NCBI GenBank assembly: GCA_913776825.1
Contig: CAJYPV010000028.1
Location: 186,001 to 250,000, forward strand
Direction of reading: 5' to 3'
DNA length: 64,000 nucleotides
Origin: Burkholderiaceae bacterium
Lineage (GTDB): Bacteria > Pseudomonadota > Gammaproteobacteria > Burkholderiales > Burkholderiaceae_C
The notes beneath the pieces were generated by a model. The model made no database searches and was not told the origin of the DNA. It worked only from the letters and a program-made list of their open reading frames with translations. Of the stretch, positions 36,387 through 44,567 are shown one piece after another. Positions within the stretch are counted from its first letter, which is position 1. Each line of letters opens with the position of its first letter. Both the position numbers and the translations under genes were made by a program.

Positions 36387-36702
36387 GGGGGCGAACTCTA
36401 GCCGCGTTGTATGACCCTGTTACACATCTTCGGGCGCCCTTTGATTCCAAGATGCTTGACCTCGCCGGCGAATCAGGGTTTTCACTGAGCAAATAAGTTA
36501 GGGGGACATGTCGGGTGTGGCGTCGGCAACCCGTTTTATTCAGTGAGGGCATGACTTGGTCATGGGGCAGGGAGGCCGACATGTATCGGGCCGCGTCAGC
36601 GGGTTGTGTCCTCATCTTTGTTTCCGAGTGTTCGAGCTGGCGTGTGTGTCGCATCCTCGAGGTCGCACGGACGTCCCTCTGAAGAGTCTGGAGTTGCATC
36701 GC
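36387..36702. other. 316-bp intergenic region with interleaved inverted repeats
   Basis: This gap must hold the promoter of the leftward sigma-kinase operon and that of the rightward GGDEF-like gene. It contains two interleaved perfect inverted repeats: TCACTGA 36482-36488 with TCAGTGA 36540-36546, and ACATGTCGG 36506-36514 with CCGACATGT 36576-36584. The A-B-A'-B' order is that of an H-type pseudoknot. No gene with family support lies here. Confidence 0.6.
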
Positions 36703-37314
36703 ATGAGCCCATCCGTCCTGACCGCCGTGGCCGCCGCGCCGCTGACCTCTGCGTCGACCGAGGCCCAGGATGCGCCTGCCCTGAGCCGGCAACCGTCGTC
36801 GCTCTGGGTGCCCCGGGTGGATTCGCTCACCGAGTTCGGCCTGCTGATCTCCCGCCAGCTGACCCAATGCCGCCGCTACGGCGGCCGCCTGGCAGTGCTG
36901 TGGCTGGAAGCCGCGCCGCTGGCCCGCGAAGCCGGCCCGCGTGAGGCCGGCGCCGCAGAGGCTCCGGGCACGGCGACCGCCGCGCCGGCATCGCCGGAGA
37001 CGGAGGCGCTGATGCATGCCGTCGGTCGTCGCGTGCGCGGCCGGGTCCGCGGCACCGACATGGTCCTGCAAGTGGGCGAGAACAGCTTCGCCGTGCTGCT
37101 GCTGGATGCCGGCGGCTTCGAGGCCGGCCTGGTGCAGCAACGGCTGATGCAGGCCCTCAACGGCCCCTACGGCGTGGGCGACGGCGTCCAGCATGTCGGC
37201 CTGCAGATGGGCACCGCGGTCTTCCCGGAAGGCGGCGTGCGCGGCGCCGAGCTGGCCGAAACCGCTCGCACCGACCTGCGCCACCGCATGGGTCGCGCTG
37301 CCGCCAACCACTGA
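36703..37314 (+). CDS. GGDEF-fold protein without GGDEF motif (soluble)
   Basis: A 203-residue soluble protein. The pattern RRYGGRLAVLWLEA ... HAVGRRVRGRVRGTDMVLQVGENSFAVLLLD ... VQHVGLQMGTAVFPEGG follows the diguanylate-cyclase fold in order. At the active-site hairpin, RYGGDEF is replaced by QVGENSF, and no RxxD inhibitory site is present. It is likely not a cyclase; it could bind c-di-GMP or act structurally. Start 36703 (MSPSVLTAV) is chosen over a frame from 36556 that crosses the structured region. It converges with phytase. Confidence 0.75.
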   Translation: MSPSVLTAVAAAPLTSASTEAQDAPALSRQPSSLWVPRVDSLTEFGLLISRQLTQCRRYGGRLAVLWLEAAPLAREAGPREAGAAEAPGTATAAPASPETEALMHAVGRRVRGRVRGTDMVLQVGENSFAVLLLDAGGFEAGLVQQRLMQALNGPYGVGDGVQHVGLQMGTAVFPEGGVRGAELAETARTDLRHRMGRAAANH

Positions 37315-37390
37315 TCGACTCGATGGCGGACGCGTCTCCCGACGCGCCGCGCGACGTCGCTCGCCGTCGGCCATCGGCCATCGGCCGCGT

Positions 37391-39250
37391 TCAGCGCGCG
37401 GTCTCGATCCGCCTCACCTCGGACCACGGCACCAGCTTGAAGTTCTGACGGCCCTGCGGCCAGCGCTTGTGGCCGTCCTGCACCACCAGCAGGCCCTCAC
37501 CGTACGGCCCGCCGAGCGAGGCTGAGCTCACGTCCAGCCCATCGGTCTCGGACACCGCATCGATCCCGCGACTCAGGTTCACGCCGATGCGGAAGGTCCC
37601 GAGCACCGCATGCGGCGCATCCGCCTCCAGCAGCACGAAGCTGTCGCTGCCCTGCGACGACACGACCAGCCGGCCACCGCGCGCACTGCGATGCACCGCC
37701 AGGCCTTCCACGTCCGCATGCAGCTCCTGGCCGACGGCCAGGATCATCCGCGCCGCGCCCATCCGGCCGTCCTCGTCCAGCGCCAGCCGCCAGACACCGC
37801 GCTTTTCCTCGCCGACGAACAGCTGTCGGCCCGCCTCATCGGCCACGCAGCCTTCGGGCTGGCTGTCCAACCGGAACCGCGCCACCGTGTCGGTCTGCCA
37901 GCCCGTGCCCGCGCGACGCAGCCGCATCTGGATCAGCCGGCCATCCTTGTCGTTGACGAAGACATCCAGCCCGCCCGCCGGATTCCGCGCGCTGCAAAGC
38001 CCGTAGACCTCGTCCAGCTCGGTGGGCAATTCCGCCACCGTCGTGGCGCGCCCCTGCGCATCGAGCGCGAACACCAGCACGCTGCGCCGATCCCGCTGGG
38101 TGGCCACGGCCAGATCCCATGACCGCGCGTCCGTCCGCGGGTCGCGCACGCCCTGACGCAGGTCGACGTTGTTGATCCGTCCCACCGGCAGGAATTGCGT
38201 TTCGCGGCCCTGCAGGTCGTACACCGACAGACCGAGCTTCTTGTCCGTGCCGAGGATGCGGCTGCGCTCAGGCCGGGTCGGGTGCACCCAGATCGCCGGA
38301 TCGTCGGCGGCATCGCCGCTGCCGCGCACCGGCTCGGTCTGCGCGCTGGGTGTGACCACGCCCATCCGGCGGGCGGGCACGTCCGCCGGATGCTCGGCCA
38401 GCCAGGTCGCCATCTCCGACGCAGCCAGCGCGGGCGCCACCAGCCGGCGATCGTGCCGCTCCGCGTCGGCCGCCTGGGACCACAGCCCCACGCCGTCCTC
38501 GGCCACGTACAGCCGGGCCTCGTCGTCGCGCACCGTGCAGGCCTTCGCATCGGGGGCGGTGGCGAAACGACGCATCACCGCACCGGCGGCCGGTCGCGAC
38601 GAGGCGGCCGCGCGCCCGTCCGGCGCGGCGGCCAGCGTCGCGGCGTCCGTCAGCAGCCATTGCTCGCCGATGCCGTCATCGCCCAGCAGAAAGGCCTGCA
38701 GCAGTTGCTGGTCCGGCTCCAGGAACAGGCAGAGCGACTCCAGGTTCATCACCGGCGCGTCCCAGCGGGCGCGCTCCCGCAAGCGGCCGTGATGGACGTC
38801 GATCAGTCGCAGCGTGCCGCTGTCCGCCTCCTGCAGCAGCGCGACCGGGCGACCATCGGCCAGGCGTCGCTGGTCCCAGCGCTTGGCGCGCAGCTTGAGC
38901 TCGTCCAGCGTCTGGCCGTGACGGTCCTGAAAGCGCAGTCCGGTCTTGGTCAGGCTGAAGGACCCGTCCGGCGCTGCCGCAGCCGCTGGCGCAGTCGAGG
39001 TCGACCGCGCGAGCGCCGATGCAGGCCCCTGGACAGATGCCGTCTGCCCCTGCGCCAAGACGGGCGCGCCTGTCATTCCGGCGGAGAGCAGCGCCATCAC
39101 CGCCAGCGCGAGGCCGCGACGATGCCAGAGGGATGTTCGGCGCGATCGGCGCGATCGGCGCGCTTGGGGTGCGCCGCACGCGTGATGCGAGGAGGCGTCC
39201 TCGATCGAGGAGGGACCGGCGGGGAGGGTGAAGAAGCGAATCGTCTGCAT
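37391..39250 (-). CDS. beta-propeller phytase (3-phytase), exported
   Basis: A 619-residue exported enzyme that releases phosphate from phytate with Ca2+. A signal peptide follows a basic N-region (HRRGLALAVMALLSAG, cleavage near VLAQ). The C-terminal half (from about residue 290) carries propeller-phytase motifs: GDAADDPAIWVHP, SRILGTDKKLGLSVYDLQG, RINNVDLR, DEVYGLC, DSQPEGCVAD and ADVEGLA. Residues 85-280 form a diverged N-terminal propeller, as in dual-domain phytases. It lies 13 bp after the TonB receptor gene in the same operon, a pairing known in other proteobacteria. Confidence 0.9.
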   Translation of the reverse strand: MQTIRFFTLPAGPSSIEDASSHHACGAPQARRSRRSRRTSLWHRRGLALAVMALLSAGMTGAPVLAQGQTASVQGPASALARSTSTAPAAAAAPDGSFSLTKTGLRFQDRHGQTLDELKLRAKRWDQRRLADGRPVALLQEADSGTLRLIDVHHGRLRERARWDAPVMNLESLCLFLEPDQQLLQAFLLGDDGIGEQWLLTDAATLAAAPDGRAAASSRPAAGAVMRRFATAPDAKACTVRDDEARLYVAEDGVGLWSQAADAERHDRRLVAPALAASEMATWLAEHPADVPARRMGVVTPSAQTEPVRGSGDAADDPAIWVHPTRPERSRILGTDKKLGLSVYDLQGRETQFLPVGRINNVDLRQGVRDPRTDARSWDLAVATQRDRRSVLVFALDAQGRATTVAELPTELDEVYGLCSARNPAGGLDVFVNDKDGRLIQMRLRRAGTGWQTDTVARFRLDSQPEGCVADEAGRQLFVGEEKRGVWRLALDEDGRMGAARMILAVGQELHADVEGLAVHRSARGGRLVVSSQGSDSFVLLEADAPHAVLGTFRIGVNLSRGIDAVSETDGLDVSSASLGGPYGEGLLVVQDGHKRWPQGRQNFKLVPWSEVRRIETAR

Positions 39251-39263
39251 CGTGCCGTCCCGC

Positions 39264-41900
39264 TCAGAACATCGCCAGCTTGAGGCTGAGCTTGTACGCG
39301 CGGCCGTACTGTTCGAACTGCACGTTGTGCGCCTTGTCGCCCTGATAGACGTAGTAGCGCTCGTTGGTCAGGTTCAGCGCTTCCACTTGCAGGTCCAGGC
39401 CCTTCATCAGCCGGATGCGCATCGACGCATCGACCTGGTTCTGGGTGTCGACGCGCCGATCCTGCGCCGCATCCAGCACATCGCCCACCTCCAGCAGATA
39501 CGGCGACTTGTGATTGAGCGCCACCCGCGCGCCGAATGCCGGCGATTCCCAGCCCAGGTTCAGGTTGATGCTGCGATCGGACTGGCTCGGCAGCGCGATG
39601 CGCCGGCTCACCCATTGGCCCTGGTCATAGGCGCCGATCTGCGCGCGCGACCGCACGAAGCTGCCGTTCGCGCCCATCACCAGGCCATTCCACGGCGCGG
39701 GCAGGCCGCTCAGGGCCTGGCTCCAGGACAGCTCCAGCCCGCGCACCGTGGCATCGCCGCCATTGGCGAAGGTCTCGACATGGCTGAAGTCTTCCCATCC
39801 GGCCGAGCCGCCCAGATCGGTCTGGAACGCGAAGTCGCGGATCTTCTTGTGGAAAACATAGGCCGACACCGCGCCATCGCGGCCGAGCCGCTTCTCGACG
39901 CCCAGATCCAGATTCCGCGACCGCAACGGCCGCAGCGACGGATTGCCGACGGTGGCCTCATCGCCATCCACCGCCAGGCCCGGGCTCAACTGGCCGAAGG
40001 ACGGGCGCACCACCGAATGGGTCAGCGCGGCCCGCAGCACCGTGTCGCCAGCGAGCTGCTGGCGCAGCAGCAGCGCCGGCAGCCAGTGACCGCGGGCCGT
40101 CTCGGTGCGGGTGTTGCCCAGCGTGCCGTCGGTGTTGCTGCGGCCATCGGCCTCGAAGCGGGTGCGTTCATGACGCACACCGGCGATCCATTGCATGCCG
40201 CCCCGTTCCAGCCGGGCCTGCAGATAACCCGCGTCGGTGCGCTCCTTCATCTGGAAGTCATTGACCTCCGAATCCACCGCGTCGCGGAAGCCGGTCAGCG
40301 CATAGGCGCCATACAGCGCGCGCAGCTTCGCCGCATCGATGCCGGGACCGAAGGCGGTCCAGGGATAGTCGACGGTCTGGCCATTCAGGAAATTCGTCAG
40401 ACCCAGTTGCGCGGACGGCAGGTTGTACGGCGCCTTGGTCAGCAGCTTGGCGGTGGGCGCGAAGGTTTCCTGCTCGCCGTCCTTGTCGCGGCGGGTGGCT
40501 TTCAGGCCGCCCTTGAGGGCCAGGTCCCAGTCGCCGACATCGAAGGCGCGCTCCAGATCCAGCTTGGCATGGCGCACCCGGTCGGTCGCCAGGCTGCGTT
40601 CGACCTTCGCCTTGTTGAACTTGTACCGGCTCGCGTCATCCAGGCCAGCCGCCGGCGTGGGCATGGGACGGACCGTGTCGGTGTAGCCCAGGCCCGCGAT
40701 GCTCGCGGTGAACGCGGACGAGCTGAGCGTGTCGGGCTTGTCCTCGCTGGCGCGGCCGGCGCCGGCTTCCGCCCAGGCCTTCCAATCGTCGCGGGCCCAT
40801 TCGGTGCCGAGCACCACCGCGCTCGACCGGTTGATCTCGCGGCGATCCTTCAATCCGCGGCTCACCGTGGCCGCGCCGGTCTCGCCGGGCGCCTGAGCCT
40901 TGGCGAATTCGATCTTCATCGACTGCCGCGATTCCTCGTCGGTGAAGCGGCTGCTGAAACTGCGCAGGTAGATCAGGCTGCTGTCGTCCGGCTTGAAGTC
41001 CAGGTTCAGCGCGGCGCCCAGGCGCTCGCGGGTGATCTCGTAGCGACGCAGCTCGACGCTGTGGAGCCGGCCGTCGTCCCAATCGCCGCCGGTCTCGACG
41101 TTGTCGCTGGCGAAGCGGCGCTGATCGGCCGAGACCGCCATCGCCACGCCGAATCGGCCACCCAGCAAGCGATCGGCGAAGGCGACCGAGCCGCGCGGCC
41201 GGGTCTCGCCGGCGTTCTGGTCATGGTTGGCGCCCAGCTCCAGCGTGAAGAGCCGACCCGGTTGATCGAACGCGCTCAGCGTGCGCACCGTCACCGTGCC
41301 GCCGAGGGAATTGGCATCCTGATCCGGCGTCAGCGTCTTCTGCACTTCCAGCGCGCGGATCAGGCCGGCCGGCACCAGATCCAGGCCCGGCGCGCGGCGA
41401 TCCGATTGCGACGCCGGTGTCAGCGCGCCGTTGATGTTGACGGCGTTGTAGTCCGGGCCCAGCCCGCGCACCCGGATGAAGCGGCCTTCGCCCTGGTCCC
41501 GTTCGACCGACACGCCCGGCAGCCGGGCGAGTGCCTCTGCCGCATTGTTGTCGGGCAGTTGACCGATGCCGTCGGCATGCACCACGTTGACGATGCCCGA
41601 GGCGGCCGTCTGCTTGTCCAGCGCGGAGCGCAGCGCGGCGGCCTGGCCGACGGTGACCACGGTGTCGAGCTTCTGAGGATCCTGCGCGGCGCGTGTCGCG
41701 GCCGCAGCGGAACCGGTGCCGGTGCCGGCGCGGGCGTTGTTGCCGGTCGTGCCCTCACCGCTGCGGCGCGACGCCTCTGCACTGGCTTTCGAGTCGGACG
41801 TCGCCGATGCCGGCGTCGGCGCGCTTTGCGCCAGAGCGGCGGAGGCGAACAGGCTGGACAGGCACAGAGCGAGCAGGGTGGGGCGGGGCGGGGTGCGCAT
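39264..41900 (-). CDS. TonB-dependent outer-membrane receptor
   Basis: An 878-residue receptor with signal peptide (PTLLALCLSSLFASAALAQS), TonB-box region (KLDTVVTVG), plug domain (NNAAEALARLPGVSVERDQG ... RVRGLGPDYNAVNING) and a 22-strand barrel ending in Phe (SLKLAMF). It belongs to the Xanthomonas/Caulobacter type of TonB receptors that take up large organic substrates. Being upstream of phytase suggests it binds phytate or its Ca complex, or a product, for entry to the periplasm; the substrate is inferred from context only. Confidence 0.92.
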   Translation of the reverse strand: MRTPPRPTLLALCLSSLFASAALAQSAPTPASATSDSKASAEASRRSGEGTTGNNARAGTGTGSAAAATRAAQDPQKLDTVVTVGQAAALRSALDKQTAASGIVNVVHADGIGQLPDNNAAEALARLPGVSVERDQGEGRFIRVRGLGPDYNAVNINGALTPASQSDRRAPGLDLVPAGLIRALEVQKTLTPDQDANSLGGTVTVRTLSAFDQPGRLFTLELGANHDQNAGETRPRGSVAFADRLLGGRFGVAMAVSADQRRFASDNVETGGDWDDGRLHSVELRRYEITRERLGAALNLDFKPDDSSLIYLRSFSSRFTDEESRQSMKIEFAKAQAPGETGAATVSRGLKDRREINRSSAVVLGTEWARDDWKAWAEAGAGRASEDKPDTLSSSAFTASIAGLGYTDTVRPMPTPAAGLDDASRYKFNKAKVERSLATDRVRHAKLDLERAFDVGDWDLALKGGLKATRRDKDGEQETFAPTAKLLTKAPYNLPSAQLGLTNFLNGQTVDYPWTAFGPGIDAAKLRALYGAYALTGFRDAVDSEVNDFQMKERTDAGYLQARLERGGMQWIAGVRHERTRFEADGRSNTDGTLGNTRTETARGHWLPALLLRQQLAGDTVLRAALTHSVVRPSFGQLSPGLAVDGDEATVGNPSLRPLRSRNLDLGVEKRLGRDGAVSAYVFHKKIRDFAFQTDLGGSAGWEDFSHVETFANGGDATVRGLELSWSQALSGLPAPWNGLVMGANGSFVRSRAQIGAYDQGQWVSRRIALPSQSDRSINLNLGWESPAFGARVALNHKSPYLLEVGDVLDAAQDRRVDTQNQVDASMRIRLMKGLDLQVEALNLTNERYYVYQGDKAHNVQFEQYGRAYKLSLKLAMF

Positions 41901-42087
41901 GGCGGGGTGAACAGGAGTCAGCGATGGCGCCGCACCTTAGGCAGCGCGGATGTCGGTCCCGTGACACCGTGGCGCCAGCGAACGCGGCGCTTGCGAGTGG
42001 CGCATCCCTCCCCGCTCGCTGAGCCGTTCGGACCCCCCCGCTGCGTGCGGTAGCGAACTGTCACACAGCCTGCCTAGCATCGCGCGC

Positions 42088-42993
42088 ATGAAACTCGTGC
42101 TGTCCCGTCCACCGCTGGCGCTCGCCCCCGTGGCGGGCTCTCACCATTTCGGCCATGCCCTGATGCTGGCGATGTGCGGCATCACCGGGTTGTTTGCCCA
42201 TTGGGCGGTCGCCAAGCCGATGGGCCTGTGGCGATGGATCGACATCCTCAGCGAAGGCGCGATCGTGGCGATGCTGGCGCTGTGGCTGCTGCAGTTGCGC
42301 ACCAGCCGTCCGGCCGGTCGCGTCACCACCTGGCTCTGTCTCGGACTGTCGGGCATGTTGCTGGGCGGCTGGGCCGATCTGATGGACGAGTTCTGGAAGC
42401 TGCCGCGCGAGTACAGCCTCCTGATGGGCATGGAATCGGGCTTCCATGTGATCGGCATGGTGGGCCTGACCTTCGGACTGCATCTGTGGCGCCAGGAGCA
42501 ACTCGCGCTGAATCGGCTGCGCGAGGGCCGTGATCGCGGTTACCGCGAGCATGCGCAGATCGATGCGCTCACCCAGCTCGGCGATGGCGCTTACCTGCTC
42601 GCCCAGCTTCGCACCCAGCAAGCCCAGCTCCGTCGCGACGGCGGCCGTGCGACGCTGGTGATGCTGGCCTGGCAGGACCTGCCCGCACTGGCGCGCCAGC
42701 ATGGCCTGGAAGAGGCGGAGCGACTGCTGCAAGCCACCGGCCCGTTGTTGCTGCTTCAACTGCGGCCGGGCGACCTGCTGTGCCGGTATGCGGCCGACCG
42801 TTTCGTGGCGCTGCTGCCCGGCGCGGATTCCGCCATGCCCGTCGATCTGCTCGGTGGGCTGTCCGCCCATGTGCATCCGTGTGCCGATGGCCGCACCCGG
42901 GCACGACTGCAGGCGCGCATGGCCTCGGCCTCGCTCGACCCGGAGCGCGACGCGCAGGACCAGTTGCTGCAGTTGCTGGAGTCGCTGCGATGA
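42088..42993 (+). CDS. membrane GGDEF-fold protein without GGDEF motif
   Basis: A 301-residue protein with about four N-terminal hydrophobic segments (residues 18-130) and a C-terminal domain that follows the GGDEF fold (AQIDALTQLGDGAYLLAQL in place of DxLTGLxNR; CRYAADRFVALLPG in place of RYGGDEFxxLLP). The catalytic Gly-Gly-Asp/Glu-Glu-Phe is lost, so cyclase activity is not expected. It is translationally coupled (ATGA) to an AraC regulator and could transmit a membrane signal to it. Confidence 0.78.
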   Translation: MKLVLSRPPLALAPVAGSHHFGHALMLAMCGITGLFAHWAVAKPMGLWRWIDILSEGAIVAMLALWLLQLRTSRPAGRVTTWLCLGLSGMLLGGWADLMDEFWKLPREYSLLMGMESGFHVIGMVGLTFGLHLWRQEQLALNRLREGRDRGYREHAQIDALTQLGDGAYLLAQLRTQQAQLRRDGGRATLVMLAWQDLPALARQHGLEEAERLLQATGPLLLLQLRPGDLLCRYAADRFVALLPGADSAMPVDLLGGLSAHVHPCADGRTRARLQARMASASLDPERDAQDQLLQLLESLR

Positions 42994-44027
42994 GCACCGC
43001 GCTGCACGCGCTGCGGCAGGCGCTGCCGTCGCAAGCGGTGCCGCATTACGGCGCCGATGCGCCGATCATTCCCTGGGCCTATCAGGGCGCCTTGCTGGCG
43101 GAGTTCGCCCGCAGCCGCGGCCTGTCGGCGGACGACTGGCTGACGCCCTGCGGGGTGCGCCCCGGCCAGGCGCTCTCGCCGCGTCAATGCCTGTCCTTGC
43201 TGGCCGCGCTGCATCGGCAGGCGCGGGACGTCGGGTTCGTGCTGGGCCAGCTCAGCCTGCCCGGGCATTACGGTCTGGCCAGTCAGGCGCTGCAGCAGTC
43301 GCCAGACTTGCTCGGTGCGCTGCGGGTGCTGTGCCAGTACGCCGCGCGGCTGTCGCCGCTGTTGACGCCGCGGCTGCTGGAGACCGACACCGACCTGCTG
43401 CTCGTCTGGACCGATGCCAACGGCGCGCCGCCCAGTCTGCAGCCGGTGCTGGTGGACATGCAGATGAGCGCGGTGGTGTCGATGGCCCAATGGCTGGGCG
43501 GCGCGGCGCTGCCGTGGCGCTTCAGCTTCAACCGCACGGCGCCGCGGGAGCTGTCGCAGCACGCGACCTACCTGGGCGCCGATCTGCAATTCGGCTGTCA
43601 GATCGATGCGATGCGGCTGCCGATCGATCAGGCGCGCCGGCCGTGGCCGTCCGCGCGTCCGGGCCTCGCCCTGGCGCAGGGCGCGTTGGCGCAAGGTGCC
43701 GATCCTCAGGCCCATCAGCGCGGGCAGCTGGCGGTGTTGTATGACCATCTGCTGAGCGGTCTCGGCGATCCCGACGATCCGCCCACGCTGGAGCGCAGTG
43801 CGCAGCGCTTCAGTGTCAGCCCGGCCACGCTGAAGCGGCAGCTGGCGCAGCTTGGCACGCATCATCAGGCGCAGCTCGATCAGGTGCGCGCGCATGCGGC
43901 GCTGTATCTGATGCATCTGCAAGGCCAGCGCGGCGAGGCCGTCGCTCGCTCGCTCGGCTTTCATGACAAGAGCAACTTCCGGCGCTCGTTCCGGCGCTGG
44001 ACGGGCATGACGCCCGGCATGCTGTGA
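42990..44027 (+). CDS. AraC-family regulator
   Basis: A 345-residue regulator. The N-terminal domain (residues 20-210) resembles the arabinose-binding-like domain of OruR/PF12625-type AraC proteins (FVLGQLSLPGHYGLASQAL, then LLGALRVLCQYAARLSPLL). The C-terminal double HTH (residues 255-345; RFSVSPATLKRQLAQLGTHH and VARSLGFHDKSNFRRSFRRW, TGMTPGM) is standard. It overlaps the preceding GGDEF-like gene by 4 bp. Target genes are unknown. Confidence 0.9.
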   Translation: MSTALHALRQALPSQAVPHYGADAPIIPWAYQGALLAEFARSRGLSADDWLTPCGVRPGQALSPRQCLSLLAALHRQARDVGFVLGQLSLPGHYGLASQALQQSPDLLGALRVLCQYAARLSPLLTPRLLETDTDLLLVWTDANGAPPSLQPVLVDMQMSAVVSMAQWLGGAALPWRFSFNRTAPRELSQHATYLGADLQFGCQIDAMRLPIDQARRPWPSARPGLALAQGALAQGADPQAHQRGQLAVLYDHLLSGLGDPDDPPTLERSAQRFSVSPATLKRQLAQLGTHHQAQLDQVRAHAALYLMHLQGQRGEAVARSLGFHDKSNFRRSFRRWTGMTPGML

Positions 44028-44178
44028 GCGGCTGACGCCAGCGCGAGCCCTGCGCGCGGCGTTGGCTGGCCGCAACGCGATGACGAGCCGCACTTGCGTG
44101 CGACGGCGCGGCTGCGCATCATCCGCGCCCATTGCTGAAGGCGCCCACGACAGCGCCCGCAAAACGGAGATCCCAGTT

Positions 44179-44211
44179 ATGTCCTCCCTGTTCATCTCGA
44201 CGATCGACTGA
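44179..44211 (+). CDS. 10-codon leader peptide MSSLFISTID
   Basis: A tiny ORF with strong SD (CGGAGA, 44165-44170, eight bases before ATG) encodes MSSLFISTID and stops at 44211. The next base begins hairpin 1 of a putative attenuator. The SLFIST part resembles the IFVIST arrest segment of the macrolide-sensing leader ErmCL; this is a comparison from memory. Its position before mutually exclusive hairpins and a terminator suggests a regulatory upstream peptide sensed by the ribosome. Confidence 0.65.
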   Translation: MSSLFISTID

Positions 44212-44314
44212 ACACGGTTCCCGAGCCCCGGCTGAACCGTGTCTGTTCCAGATACGGCCTCAGACCGCGTGGCAGCCAACGCCCCGCCGCCATTGAGCCG
44301 GGGCGTTTGCTTTT
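44212..44314 (+). promoter_or_regulatory. putative transcription attenuator (hairpin 1 / antiterminator / terminator)
   Basis: Three competing helices are seen. Hairpin 1: ACACGGTTC 44212-44220 with GAACCGTGT 44234-44242 (9 bp, starting one base after the leader stop). Terminator: AACGCCCCG 44278-44286 with CGGGGCGTT 44299-44307 (9 bp), then TTGCTTTT. Antiterminator: the loop of hairpin 1, GCCCCGGCT 44225-44233, is perfectly complementary to AGCCGGGGC 44296-44304, the 3' arm of the terminator. A ribosome held on the leader would cover the 5' arm of hairpin 1, free its loop and allow antitermination into the protease operon. Confidence 0.72.
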
Positions 44315-44324
44315 CGGAAACCGA

Positions 44325-44567
44325 ATGAGTGCACAACTCCGTTCCCGCGCCCTCCAGGAGGGGCGGGTCAAGGCCCTGCGCCGCATGAAACAAGCGATGA
44401 CGCTGGTGCTCGAGACGAGCCCCGGCGCGCGCGATCCCGTCGCCCGGGCCATGGCCCAGCGCGGCCTGCGCGGTGCCGGCCAACACATCCAGGGCCGTGG
44501 CGCCCAACGCCGGGCCGACCGCGTGGCGCTTCAGGCGCTGCTGCGACGAGAGGATTGGAATGAATGA
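44325..44567 (+). CDS. small basic protein upstream of AAA/M41 protease
   Basis: An 80-residue Arg-rich protein (MSAQLRSRALQEGRVKALRRMKQ at the start, in outline) I do not recognise. It is likely helical, with no signal or membrane segment. The ATG at 44325 ends a small hairpin TTCGG-AAA-CCGAA (44313-44325) and has a weak SD. Its end overlaps the protease start by 8 bp (ATGAATGA), so the two are translated together; it may be an adaptor or RNA/ribosome-binding partner, which is inference. Confidence 0.65.
   Translation: MSAQLRSRALQEGRVKALRRMKQAMTLVLETSPGARDPVARAMAQRGLRGAGQHIQGRGAQRRADRVALQALLRREDWNE

Noticed and set aside
44094..44122. Sigma-70 promoter TTGCGT-17-CATCAT upstream of the leader peptide
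   Set aside because: The -10 match is poor and G+C-rich spacers give many such pairs, so it is not listed as a feature.
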